NCBI RefSeq assembly: GCF_000346465.2 | Contig: NC_034009.1 | Span: forward strand, 27,610,561 to 27,674,560 | DNA length: 64,000 nt | From: Prunus persica | Lineage: Eukaryota; Streptophyta; Magnoliopsida; Rosales; Rosaceae | Direction of reading: 5' to 3' | Part shown: piece by piece, positions 10,546 through 22,256 of the stretch | Layout: each line of letters opens with the position of its first letter | Numbering within the stretch: the stretch's first letter is position 1 | Program-made: the position numbers and the translations under genes | The notes under the pieces: generated by a model | What the model was told of the DNA's origin: nothing | Database searches by the model: none | The model's input: only the letters and a program-made list of their open reading frames with translations

Positions 10546-13500
10546 TCAAGAAGATACAATTTTATTAGGACATGTCCTACTATTATGCCCATTTTGTTGG
10601 CACAACTTGCACTTGTATGCTCCTCTGCGACCAGAACTGTGAAAGCCTTTCTTTATATCAACACTGGACTTTACCCCTAACAGTTTAGGGCATGTCCTGC
10701 TATTATGGCCTCTTTGACCACATATCTTGCAATGGTGATGTCTTCTAACTGCGCTTTTGTGGCTGCCCAACCTTGACTTTGGACAAGTTCTTCTGTTATG
10801 GCCTTTTTCCCCACAAATGCCACACACGAACTGCCTATTTATCAAACTACTTTTCAGTTCTGGACAGTAGTGTCTCCTATGCCCCTCACGTCCACAGTGT
10901 CTGCAATAAAATTTCACTCCTGTATCCCAGAAATGAAGCAGATCAAAGTCATGAGGAAGGAGGCAGTGTAAGGTGCAATCAAAGGGTCGCATAATGTCAC
11001 TAACAACGGATGGAAACGCATGGTATACAAGTTCAACTAAAGCTGTCCGCAGCAGTAAACGTGCTATGAAGTATAAGAACTCACCCTTCATTGCAATGCT
11101 CCTTTTGCGACGGTTTTCTGGGTCACTAAAGAAAACTTTTAAAGCTTCAGAAGCACGCTTTCTTGCTGCAGCAGTTCCCTTGGCTTTCTGTGATGCATAC
11201 AAAAAGATCATGTTGAAATTTTTTATTTCGAAGTTAGAAATGAAAGCTTCAACACAAACATCCTTTACCCTTCCACTTCACTTCTACATCCTAAATGAAA
11301 TATCACTGATTAACTTTGTTTCATTTGTTATTTACCATATGAAAGTAAATAATAAAAAGAACAAAATACTGATTCCCTGTTCTGCTTCTTTTAAGTACTT
11401 CCTCAACCTTTCGTGCAAAAAGACAATCAAGAAGAGTAGGATTTGTGGAAGCCTTGACATTTCGGTTTGATGTTTTATCATAAGTTTTGAAAGCCCCTCG
11501 ATGTAGAGACATTTTAAGTAATCTAATTAGCAACAAAGTTCCTTAGAATATATAAAACAATCGCCCAAGATAGTCAATATTTTATCATATCAACAAAAAT
11601 GAACAATAATCAAAGTTAAATATCCGAAGTTCCAAAAGAGTAATTAATTCCTGACCTTAATTGCAGCCACTCTTTGAGCATGAAGCATGGGATCACGATG
11701 GATGATTTTCATTCGCTTACTAAATAGACCAGTTTTGGCATTCAAACTCTGCAATCACCAAACTAGACAAAGAAGATTAATTTATGATAGGGCCACTAAA
11801 TATTGATGTCTTTTCCTTTAGTAGAACACTTGAAGAACAAATATACGCAAATGCAAAACTGAGCTTCAAGACAACAAAACAATACTCCTGTCATGTTTTC
11901 TACATGCAACATGTCAGGTAAGGTTGAAGCAGACACTAACTTTTAGAGACCGGCTGATCTTCAGTCCGACTTCAGGAGGTGGTGACTGGTATACTCGCTT
12001 TGATTTTTTCTTCACATCCAGCTTTATGTCTAAATTGTCAACTTCATCATCTTCCTTCATTTTGAGAGGAGAACTGCGAGGAGGAAAATAATTAATAAAG
12101 AAAAAAAGATCTAGGATCACTCTGCATCACCAGAGAAAATATGTTCGGCAGTAACAGGGCGACCTCACTTTAACCACACAGTTTGATGTTATAAGCCTTT
12201 TTCTGTGATTTTGAATAGCACATAGATTACTTATTTCAATGCACAAAAAGTAAGTGTTCAAGGTACCTTTTAAGATACGTGCGTGGGTTTTAAAATATGT
12301 GTGTTTAAGAGCAAGTAAATATTTAGGTTTAAAATACCACTCAGAAAAGTAAGTGAAACATGGAAGAGTTACTAGTTTGATCTGAAAATTTAAAGCAACA
12401 GTACATGACCAGATAAGAAAGGCATTGGCTAACATTTTATAAATTAGATGGCATATACAAGGCAAGGAAAAATATAAAATCTGGAAATCTAACCAAGTGT
12501 GTAAGTTAAATTGTTAAAATAGGAAGGTTAAGAAGTTACATTGAGCGGGCTTTCTCCCATGGTCGTTCATCAATTGACTCTTCCCATATGACACAATCTC
12601 CCGAGCACTGACGACAAGTCATTATGCCCTGTTACCATAAGCAGAAGGTTAACAATTTAGAGTTGCCCTTGAAAATCAATGCCTTATTCCTTCATAATAA
12701 TTATGCATCATAACTACCATCTAAGGATCCCACAATCATCCAACCCAAATAAATTAAAGATAAGAGGTAAAGGAAGAATAATGTTCGAAACAAGATTCAA
12801 CAGAAATGAACCAATTTGGGCGGGTTGTGATATTTAAGCACACTACTCTTCTTATTATTAAGTGCACATGCTTCTCATGTTTTACTGATACACAATAAAC
12901 GGGAAGAGTATATACCTTCCCAACACACTGTGAACAATCTGATCTGGACCTTTCTATACCACATTCTGAACAGGGAGTATAGCCCCTCCCTCGGCAACTT
13001 GGGCAAGGTAGCTCTCTGATATACTGCCCATTTGGACCGAACCAGGATCTTGGTTTGCGTGCACCCAAAGTAGCATTCCTAAAATTAATAAAGCTATATT
13101 AGGAAAACATGAGAAGCATAGATGCAGACAGAAAATTCAATAAAATCCAACCGCGAAAAATAAAATTCATCTAATGTATCCAAAAAAAAAAAAAAAGAGC
13201 ATTGATGCAGATAGAAAATGCTAAAAACTGCAAAATCAAAGATTGAGTAGGTCACTGAAGAAGAAAGCAGGCAACTTTAACCGTTCGCATAGATGCAGCA
13301 TATAATCTTTAGCTGAAAACAATGCCTAGTTGTACTTTAGCCCCCAATTAACATATATTGGGCCAACAATATCCCAAACCCATGTACTATAAGCAATAAT
13401 AAACGAAGAAAATCCATGATTAACAGAATTAAAAATGAAATGCTATACATAAACAAATGAAAGCTTAGGACTTCGGAAAGTTATAGACTCGCCTTGGCTT

Positions 13501-13787
13501 TAGATTGGCCTCGAGCCCGAAAAAGTCCTCAGAAGGATCATAACCCAACTGCCATTACAATCCCAAAATACCAACAATCAAACCAAATGCAATCAGATTT
13601 TCCACAAAAGTTAAGAGTTTGAGAGAGAGAGAGAGAGTGCCTGTGTTGCTTTGGTTGAAGAGGAAGTGATTCTGGGCACGAAGCTGCTGCTACTACAAGC
13701 CCTTCTCTTCGAGTGACGGAAGAGCAAGAAGCGCACGCTCTTCTCCCTCCATTGCGGAGCAAGTCCTAAGCAGCACAGCGACGACAT
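10546..13787 (-). CDS. Putative plastid protein: DnaJ-type zinc finger + NUMOD3-like motif + four CCHC zinc knuckles
   Basis: Eight minus-strand exons: 13641-13787, 13493-13548, 12916-13078, 12540-12628, 11941-12073, 11656-11748, 11085-11187 and 10546-10919. They join in frame to 385 aa. The Ser/Arg-rich N-terminus (MSSLCCLGLAPQWREKSVRF...) resembles a plastid transit peptide. From about residue 93 a DnaJ-like cysteine-rich region follows (CPSCRGRGYTPCSEC, later CSQC and CRQC). Then comes a basic NUMOD3-like stretch (about 210-262, ARKRASEALKVFFSDPENRR). Four CX2CX4HX4C knuckles end the protein: CRHCGREGHRRHYC, CGICGEKGHNRRTC, CKICGQRGHNSRTC and CKLCQQNGHNSRTC. The domains suggest RNA or DNA binding in plastids, but the function is unknown. 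Introns 1 and 2 appear to use GC rather than GT donors; the 3' edge of exon 1 is the least certain boundary. Confidence 0.82.
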
Positions 13788-14029
13788 TTGACATAAAAAA
13801 AGCTCGAGATTTTGCAGTCTTTGTTGCTATAGTACTGACATCTCACGGGTGGCTGAAAAAGAGGCAAGGGGACGCGCCATTTCACTCTCGAGGTCCACGT
13901 GGCACGCGATGAGCCCATGAGTTAATGGGCTTGGGCCAAAACTTAAAAACAAAAAACGTCAGCGGTTGGTCCTTATCTGGCCCGCCATCGATTAAAGCAT
14001 ATGAGCCGGGAAGAGACTGAGTGACAGAA

Positions 14030-14066
<37 letters not shown>

Positions 14067-14074
14067 TGTTAAGG
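13788..14074. promoter_or_regulatory. Short head-to-head (bidirectional) promoter region
   Basis: Only 287 bp separate the ATG of the minus-strand zinc-finger gene (13787) from the ATG of WHY1 (14075). Both 5' UTRs and both core promoters must lie here or overlap. A (GA)n microsatellite at about 14034-14063 sits in the WHY1 leader. The WHY1 frame stays open upstream through the GA run without an ATG, so 14075 is the first usable start. Confidence 0.7.
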
Positions 14075-16549
14075 ATGCTGAGACTACACTCGCTATCTTC
14101 ACCGGCGGTGGCTGCACAAAACCCTAACCAAAACCCTAAACAGTGCCTTGCTTCGGAGCTCTCAAGCAGAGCTAGGGTTTTCAGCACCAACAGCTTTGGC
14201 TTTGCTCCGAGTTTGAGCTCATCGAGGAAGAGGCTCTCCTTGAAATGTCGCCAGTCTGAGTACTTCGACCAGCAGAGGGCCAGTACCGCCTCTGCCCCTA
14301 ACAAACCGTCTCCTCCTGCTCCACAAACTCCCGCAGGAGGTACCTTTCTCCGTTCTTACTATTTTATCTGTTTGGTGTTATAGAAAGTTGCTTCAAAATT
14401 GGATAGAGTTAAGGAACTGTTAGGTTACTGGTTTATGAGCAAATGACGAATGAGAAAGTTTGCACCTTTTCCACTTGATTCAGTTCTGTATATCCATATG
14501 GCCTGCTTAGGTCCATGAAGTACAGGGTCGAATTCGAACATGTTAAACTTAATTTTCCTTACCACCAAAGAGGGGGTATGTGTGGTTAAAGCTTGCAAAA
14601 TGCTGGATTAATGTAAAGAGATTTAACTAGAATTTATTTGTTTTTGCTGTGATTAATAGATGTGTTGGTTTGGTTTGCCTGTGTAGGAACTGGGTTGCCG
14701 CCTAGGTTTTTTGTGGGTCACTCAATATACAAAGGAAAGGCAGCTCTTACCGTAGAGCCCAAAGCTCCGGAGTTCACAGCTTTAGATGTATGTTTGGTTT
14801 GACTGATGCTTCATTTTGTTTTTTGTAAGACTATGGTTCTTGGGCTATATTTGGACTTATCAACATGAACTGTGATTATGTTGTGGAAGGTCTAATTGCT
14901 TGTTATTGTGATGGTCTGGTGTCTTGGGTAGTCAGGGGCATTCAAACTCTCCAGGGAAGGCTTTGTTCTACTTCAGTTTGCTCCGGCAGCAGGTGTTCGT
15001 GTATATGATTGGAGCAGAAAGCAGGTGATCCGTGCTACTTTTGTTACTATGAATACTGAACAATGTATGGATTTACAATAAATTTAAGAATTAAAAACTT
15101 TTAGTAAATGATAATGGTCAAATGTTTAATTTGAATCACCTGTATTTTCAAATTGCGGGATCCTATAACCTTGATTGTTCACTTGTCATTTCATAATACT
15201 TCTATTCAAAAACATTGAGGTGTATGGTTACTACTTACCATTAATAAAACTTTATGGTAACTGTGTGTGGTTACCACTTATCATAATTGGAATTACGATG
15301 ATTGCTAACATATGCAAAGTGACAATTGGGTTTGTGTAGGTATTCTCACTATCAGTGACAGAAATTGGAAGCCTGGTTTGCCTTGGCTCGAAGGAGTCCA
15401 TTGAATTCTTCCATGATCCTTTTAAGGGGAAAAGGTACCATGCTAATTCTCTCTACTTCAATGTTTAATGGAGAGTGGAAATTTGAACTCCTTCAGTCTC
15501 CCTTTTTTTGCCTTATCATGGATTTCTGTAAAACTGATGGTGTTGCCTGTGCTCTATTATTTGTATAATGGATTTCTAATATCATTATTGAGATATCTAG
15601 ACAACCAAAAAGGTTCAATTTTGTGATTCATTGTGACTGCAATAACTTGGTACCTCGCGATATGTGTCTGATGTCCGTGTATGTAGTACACATGATCATA
15701 TTTCTGTGCATCTTGTACATGTTTCAGTGAACCTGGTTATTTAGAAGATCACATAATGTAAGTAATAAAATATGTAGAAAACTGTTTTGTTTTGCAGTGA
15801 CGAGGGCAAGGTCAGGAAGGTGTTGAAGGTGGAGCCTCTTCCGGATGGATCTGGCCATTTCTTTAACCTCAGTAATCCTCTTTTTCCTTGAAAGCTTAGT
15901 GGTGAACATCACAATAATATTCGCCTTATTTGCCATACTAAGTGATTTAAGGCAGTGATTTTTTTTCAATTTTCAATCAATGTTTTGAGTATGGTTATTT
16001 ATTGTTCATACATCGATGCTTTAGACAAACTTTCCCATTTATTCCTCAAGCGATGGACTTTTCAGTCATTACTAGACACCATTATGTTGCATGGTTAAAC
16101 AATGGATATGCACATGGAAGAATTTAGGTACCGTATGTGAGCCATTTACTTTGCTTATTGTATGGTAGTTATGTTTTTAACGTATATTCTGTTTCTGTTA
16201 TCATTATGGCATTGTTCAAGGTGTTCAGAACAAGCTTATCAACTTGGATGAGAGCGTTTATATTCCTATCACCAGAGCAGAGTTTGCAGTTCTCAAATCA
16301 GCTTTCAATGTATGATCTCTCACCCCCTCTCTCACACACCCACCGACCCAAATTATTTCCTTGTATAGAAGATACATGGATTTCCTGAATTCTTACTGGT
16401 TAGGACTCATATCTTTCTGTTCTTTGCAGTTTATCCTGCCGTACATTTTAGGTTGGCATGCCTATGCAAACTCCATAAAACCAGAAGATTCGAGCCGTAT
16501 GAATAACTCTAGTTCTAGATATGGAGGAGATTTTGAATGGAGCCGGTAG
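14075..16549 (+). CDS. WHY1: Whirly single-stranded DNA-binding protein, plastid type (WHY1/WHY3)
   Basis: Seven exons (14075-14339, 14687-14787, 14932-15024, 15340-15434, 15798-15871, 16221-16309, 16430-16549) give 278 aa. Residues 1-80 are Ser-rich and transit-peptide-like. The Whirly domain follows, with the ssDNA-binding KGKAAL motif at 104-109, VYDWSRKQVFSLSVTEIG, EFFHDPFKGKSDEGKVRK, VQNKLINLDESVYIPITRAE and FILPYILGWHAYANS. The acidic/aromatic tail is YGGDFEWSR. The VEPKAPEF, HDPFKGKSDEGKV and tail sequences match the plastid WHY1/3 branch, not the mitochondrial WHY2 branch. Known role of the family: plastid nucleoid ssDNA binding, genome stability and RNA splicing, plus a nuclear transcriptional role. 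WHY1 versus WHY3 cannot be decided in a species with one plastid copy. Confidence 0.95.
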
Positions 16550-17298
16550 TGGACATTGAGGGAACTCTTAACTGCAAATGATGTTCTTTTGATCTTAATC
16601 ATTTGTGTTGTATCTGTTCTGTTATTAAACGAGTCCTCAAATTTTGGCTATTCGTTATGGAAAATTTAGTGCAGATTGAAGAATGAAATGGCTGACCCTG
16701 TTCTTTTCTCCCATCCAATAGGCTTACATTTAATCTATCTTTTTGAGTCCTGAGGGCCCAAAACTTTATGGCATCATTTTTCATCACCATGTAGCCAAAA
16801 ATAGATGATCCTGTTATTTTTTGCCCTCACAATTCTCATTTTTGCACGAGATTTTCATTTTAATTCTCATTTTACAGTGGACCGACCCAAAGTTGTTTTT
16901 CTTTTCCTTCTCTCTTTTAACAGTGGAAAGTTAAAATTTCCGATACTCATTAACTTTTCAAATATTATTACTTTTATGTTAACTACGTGTTATAAGAGAT
17001 GGTAATTTACGGATTTAAAATGTTAATCTCTCTCCCTCTCTATAATTTAGACTATCATTTGTATTTAAAAAATAAAAATAAAATAAGCTAACTGATAAGT
17101 TTCGCATTGCCCATTAATAATAATTTTTGGATTCAACACATTGAAATGTCACAAATAAATTAGTAACGAATGAATGAATAATTAAACAATGGACACGTTT
17201 GTATCCATGAAGTTTCTCTGTATCTATGCAACATGTATGTTATAATTTCTAGCAGGAAATGGTTGGTACTTAGTTATCTTATTAGTTGATATTCTAAT
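16550..17298. other. Intergenic region downstream of WHY1
   Basis: Contains the WHY1 3' UTR and AT-rich DNA. No gene, no transposon ends and no tandem repeat recognised. Confidence 0.55.
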
Positions 17299-18866
17299 TG
17301 TTGAGGTCCAAAAAATTTACAGTTGGGTCCGAAAACATTCTCGGCCTAAAACGATATATTATTGAGAAAAGACCCGATTTGGAGCACATGAAAGTTCGCC
17401 ATGCACAAGTCACACTCCACATGCCATGCCAAATAAATAATTCGTCATACTAAGAATCGATATTAAGATTATAAAATGTATTAGCTCTATAAATCCATGC
17501 TAATTATCCCACCAAGCATCATAATTAAAACATGCCGAGCGACATGCCATGCCAAGCACGAAATTGTTATCTCACACACAACCACGCTACAAGCCTAATT
17601 GGGCTCAAGCCACTCAAACGCCTGGGGCTTGCTTGAGTGGGTTGTGGCATGGATGGTAATGAATCAACATGAGGCTCATTGATGGGTCGAGAAATAGAAG
17701 GTCTCGGGTTGCTTGGGAGTCTCGAGACTCAAGCCCATTTCTTAGGCCCAAACATGTGGGTGAAGCACAAGAGAGAAAAATAGCCCAAGCAAAATAGCCT
17801 ATTGACACAACCAAAAAACCCAATGTTTAACAAAAATAGCCCACTTGCTTAAGGAACCACCTTGGCCCATACAAAACCCCAAAATAAGCCACAAAAATCT
17901 CAGTCCTTTGCTGAAAAAATAGAAGCCACATAGAGAATGTCTGCAGGATCATTGAACAGAGCTGCTGGGAGGTTCCAATACATGGAGGAAGCAAGTTTCA
18001 AAGCCAAAACATTCAAGGAACCAGGGGGTATTAGCGTGTAAGATACCAAAGAGAGAAACACCCTTCAAACCAGCATATATATCCCAACTCCTTTTCTCAT
18101 CAGACTTGGCCATAGAAAAAAGGGAAGAAAGTAATAAAAGAGATAGCTGGGAATGGAAATCTGCCATTGAGACAGCTGCGGGGAAATGGGGCCTTAAGCT
18201 TCAAAAAAACTCTGATCTGGTACAAATAGACAGAAGGGATTTCATCAAAATGGGAAGAGTCAAGGAGGAAGATGAGAAAGGAGAGGAAAAGCTTGGCCAA
18301 AATGGGTAGAAGCCATTAGGGTTTCTTGAGAAGCAGTGGTTTCCAGCGGCTATAAAATGAGGCTTCTCCTACCTAACAAATCCAACCTAGATTCAGAGAG
18401 CAAGTTTTCTCTCTAACTTGCAAAAAACCCAACAATCTCGTGCACTGTTCACCCTTTTCTTCATTCTTCTCTTCTGGCAGACAGAGTATCTGTCAAGCTG
18501 CCGGAAGAGCATGTTCTTCATTTCTCTCTTCCTAGCCAAATCTCCTACAAATCTCTCCTTTCTCACCTTAACACTTCCATTTTTCCCCCTAAGAAAGCCT
18601 AAATTTCTCATTTTGACTTTGCTTCCATGCCATATGCCTCTCATGCCAAGCTCAAAAGTTTATCTGTAAGCATGCAAAAATTACCTGTAAGTTGCCATTG
18701 TTTTGGCCAATGAAGGTAACCAAAATACTTCCTAAGGCTCTGCTGCCCTTTTGAAGTATTTTTGGGACTTAATTTTCAAACTCAGACAAATAGAACAATT
18801 TCATCAGTCTGCCATTTAAGGCAGCTCAACTTATTTACAGTTGCCGGAAGAAAAAAATCCCCTCCA
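17299..18866 (+). mobile_element. Candidate solo LTR of a long-LTR retrotransposon
   Basis: A 1568-bp segment starts TGTTGAGG and ends CTCCA. It is flanked by identical 5-bp words CTAAT at 17294-17298 and 18867-18871, as expected for a TG...CA LTR with a target duplication. An internal TATAAAATGAGG box at 18351 followed by a C/T-rich leader fits an LTR promoter. There is no coding sequence or second LTR. Terminal symmetry is weak and the match was found by eye, so this is tentative. Confidence 0.42.
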
Positions 18867-18871
18867 CTAAT

Positions 18872-19187
18872 AATTTTACTTATTGGCTGTATTCTTGTGC
18901 ATGATCTAACTTGATTGACTAATATATTGTTTTAAACTATATACTGCTGCACAAAACGTCATGCAATTATTAATATTTCATTACACAAATAAGACAAACT
19001 TCTTGGTCGCTCTATCCTATGGCTAAACTACTTTATTTTTAAATATCTTGCAAAAAATAATAATAATTATCATAAAATAATATTTGCAGAAGTGCTTACA
19101 ACCCAGGTTGCAAAGTGTAGTCGTCCCCTCCATTTTTAGTCCAACTGGAAAATACTTTCATATTCTAATTAACAAGTTTTTATCATA
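18872..19187. other. Short AT-rich intergenic stretch
   Basis: About 316 bp between the putative solo LTR and the CACTA target duplication. Nothing recognisable. Confidence 0.5.
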
Positions 19188-19190
19188 ATT

Positions 19191-19218
19191 CACTACTACA
19201 AAAAGTGAAAAAGACGAC
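19191..19218 (+). repeat. CACTA left terminal inverted repeat
   Basis: Starts CACTACTACAAAAAGTG and runs into AAAAAGACGAC. Twenty-five of 28 positions match the inverted right end; mismatches are at positions 15-17. TSD ATT precedes it. Confidence 0.93.
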
Positions 19219-19977
19219 CAGAAAACAACGACGGTCTAAGTGAAAACCGTCGTGGTTTATAAAAAGACGACGGTTCTAAAAACACCGTCGTGTAATACAA
19301 CCTTAGACAACTAAAAAATGGAGTTTCAAATGGCTGTTCAAAAACAACGACGTACATAATTAAACAACCGACGTCTATTTGAAACAGATTTCCTCAGTGT
19401 AAAATCAATGCCAACAAAGAACGGCAGAAGTTATGAATCGACCGATGTAGAAAGTAAAGACGACGATTTCAATAAAAACTGCCGTTTTTACTCATAAAAT
19501 AACACGACGAGGTTTTCGTATAAGACGCCGTATAATTACAAACAAATCCACGGCTTTAAAATACAAAATATCGCCGTATTAAATTAATTTACAACGACGG
19601 AAAATATAAATATATCGACGTCATTCTCGTATAGTTCTACTACGTTATCTTTAAATCGTACAATAAAATTTATCGTCGTATTTATTCATTTTATACGTCG
19701 TACCTTTAATTTTAACGGTCGTCTTAATAAGAATTTTTGTTAACAATTTTTTTCTTTGATTTTCTTATCCTACGTCGGTAGATCTACTTAATGACAACTA
19801 CTTAATGACAAGAATTGAAATAACCACGACGGTTTATATAGAACACCGCCGACATAATCAGTTTTGTCTGAGATCTTACCAGATGGAACTCTGTTCCACA
19901 TCATAATCTTAACAGATGACACAGATTTGCAAATATTGCGTCGTGTTATATTGCGTCGTGTTAGTTTACAAATTCTA

Positions 19978-21360
19978 GAACATTAATTTCCCTCATTTTA
20001 AATTTCCTCGGGAAAGAAAAATCTATTTATCACGCTTTGGAATTGAAAACTAAAACTGAAAGAATACGGGAAAAAAAACTCCATTTATAATTTAAAATTA
20101 AAATCCACGTCGGTTGTAGTACACTTAACGACGTTTAACAAAATAATCTACGTCGGTAATTATAAATCTACCGCCATCGTAACTTAATATAGACGACGAG
20201 AAAAGACGACGGTAGAACAGAAAACCGCCGTTGTTTCAGTTTCTTTAACATATCTTTCTGCAGGACTTGTGTAGTTCAAAGCATTGACAATGTCTTCATC
20301 ATATCTCCCAGAAACTACTGATTCAATTGCTCATGCTTTAGAGGCCATCTGAAGCCATTTCTATTCTTTATCGCATTCTTGAAACCCATCTTCTTCTTCT
20401 GAAGCTCTACGGATAAAGGAAGAGGCTATCACAATAAATCCGACGGATCTTCTTAGGCAAGAAAATCAAGCAGAGGATCAGGCACATCTGATCTTCAGAT
20501 TTCCCTGAGAAGCGAACTTTCCTTCGACAGCGAGTGGAGGCCAGGCTTGCATCTCTTTTGATGGAAAGCAAGGAGTATTCAGAAGCACTAAGTGTCCTAT
20601 CAGGCTTGATCAAGGAAGTGAGAAGGCTAGTTGACAAGCTTCTTCTTGTGGACATATATTTGATGCGAGTAAGCTCAATTTCTCTTTGAGAAAACATCCA
20701 AATTATTATCTTTGAGACATGAGAGACTGAGAGAGGAAGAACTTGGAACCTTAAATGTAAACCGAAAATGAATGAAAGCGACAAATTTATAGAATAAATT
20801 TTTAAAACCAACGGCGGTCCTTGCAAACAAACCGCCGTTTAAATTGTAAAATCAACGTCGGTATGATCGACGTATATTACAGAAATCCACGTCGGTAAAT
20901 TAATAAAAACGACGTGTTAAATAATATACCATGACGCGAGTTATTACTTATGTACTTTAATTTTTGAGTTTACTACGACGGTACCTACAAACTACTGTCG
21001 TATTTATTTACCACGTCCGAAGTTAAATGTACCGTCGTATTTTGTAATTTATACGTCGTAGTTATATGTAACGCCGTATTATTTTTTTGAAATGGTTTTA
21101 TATGTAAGCAACTTTTCGTCTACTTGACTTACACATTTGTTGTTTTTATATTCTTATTTTATTTAAATCTGTCATCCAAAAAAGAAACTTTACATATTGC
21201 AGAATATTAATTTCCTTCGTTTTAAATTTCCTCCGGAAAAAAAACTCTATTTATAACGCACTGTAATTGAAAAATAAACTGAAAGGTCACGGGAAAAAAA
21301 ATTCTATTCATAATTTAAAAATTAAAATCCACGTCGGTTATATTAAACCTAACGACGTTA
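19978..21360. repeat. Direct repeats bracketing the RPN6 capture
   Basis: A segment of about 160 bp at 19978-20140 (with TTTCCTC.GG, GGGAAAAAAA and AAATCCACGTCGGTT in order) recurs at about 21203-21355 with scattered differences. The two copies lie on either side of the RPN6 fragment. A second, shorter repeat (GAAATGGTTTTATATGTAAG) occurs near 21090 and 21450. They suggest local duplication during capture. Confidence 0.6.
20290..20690 (+). pseudogene. Captured fragment of 26S proteasome subunit gene RPN6 (PSMD11)
   Basis: From the ATG at 20290 the frame reads MSSSYLPETTDSIAHALEA, the conserved RPN6 N-terminus. Shifted frames continue with SEAISILYRIL, SEALRIKEEAIT, TSDLQISL, then EKRTFLRQRVEARLASLLME, SKEYSEALSVLSGLIKEVRR and DKLLLVDI. 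The order is that of RPN6 residues 1 to about 160. Several internal segments are missing (for example between TSDLQISL and EKRTFL), and stops and frameshifts prevent translation. No introns separate the matching pieces beyond the deletions. RPN6 is a lid/PCI subunit of the 19S regulatory particle. This is a host gene piece transduplicated into the transposon, not a functional gene. Confidence 0.88.
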
Positions 21361-22256
21361 AATGAAATGATTCCACGTCGAATGAAAAATATTGCGTCGT
21401 TTTAGTTAAAAACGACGTAGTTAAATGTAACCGCCGTATTATTTTTTTGAAATGGTTTTATATGTAAGCAACTTTTCGACTTACACATGCACTGTTTCCA
21501 AACCCGATTAAAAATTTCAATCTCCCAGAGAAACCTTTTCGTCTTTTTTCCTTGTCAGAGCATTGTCAGAGTTTCTCATCGTCTTCCTCTCGTCTTCTTC
21601 GTCGTCTCTGAACTTAAACATCGATCATCTTCCTCTTGCTTTCATTGCACGCAAAAGGTAAGCTTTCATTTTCACTATTTTGGTTACTGTTTTGCATGCT
21701 CATACGTTTTTTGTTTGAAAAATCTTTTTACCTTTTTTCTGGCCAAAATCATTTTACTTCTTTCCAAGTTTGATAAAATATACAGACAAAGAGAGAAAGT
21801 TTCCAACTTTGAAGACAACTACATCAACTAAATAAGACGACGGTAGACCACGACGGTTCGTCAGTTGTTCTAGCGTCGTCTGAAAATTGACAAAGTTGTT
21901 TTTAAAATAATAGTCTTTTTTTATATGCTTGTTTAATTGCAGGTTTGATTTCGCTGAACAATGGTTTTTGTTTTTCCCTTATTTGATAAAATATAAAGAA
22001 AAAGAAACTAGGGTTGGTATCTAATATAGACGATAAAATATAAATAATAGTTTACCACGACGGTGTATTACTATTGACGTCGTGTGAACATATATACCAC
22101 GACGTTATATAAATAATGGTTTTAAACATTTATTACGTCTGAGATTATTTCATTGCGTCGTCTAAAATCATATCATACGTCGTATTTTTTTAATACCGTC
22201 GTTTGTGTTCTTAATGTTTTCCTGAAATATTTTCACTTGCAGTTTTGTCTGTTAAA

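Larger units (their letters stand above)
19219..22256. repeat. CACTA left subterminal region: dense CGTCG/CGACG motif, plus TNPA-Ulp1 leader
   Basis: Dozens of short words of the type ACGACGG, CCGTCGT, CCACGTCGG and AACGACGT occur in both orientations, typically every 15-40 bp. In En/Spm-type elements such subterminal motifs are the TNPA binding sites; here that role is inferred. The region also has the RPN6 fragment, a direct repeat flanking it, and a likely 5' UTR exon of the TNPA gene ending at a consensus donor (AAAAG/GTAAGC, about 21658), with further leader introns ending near 21942 and 22242. Confidence 0.8.
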
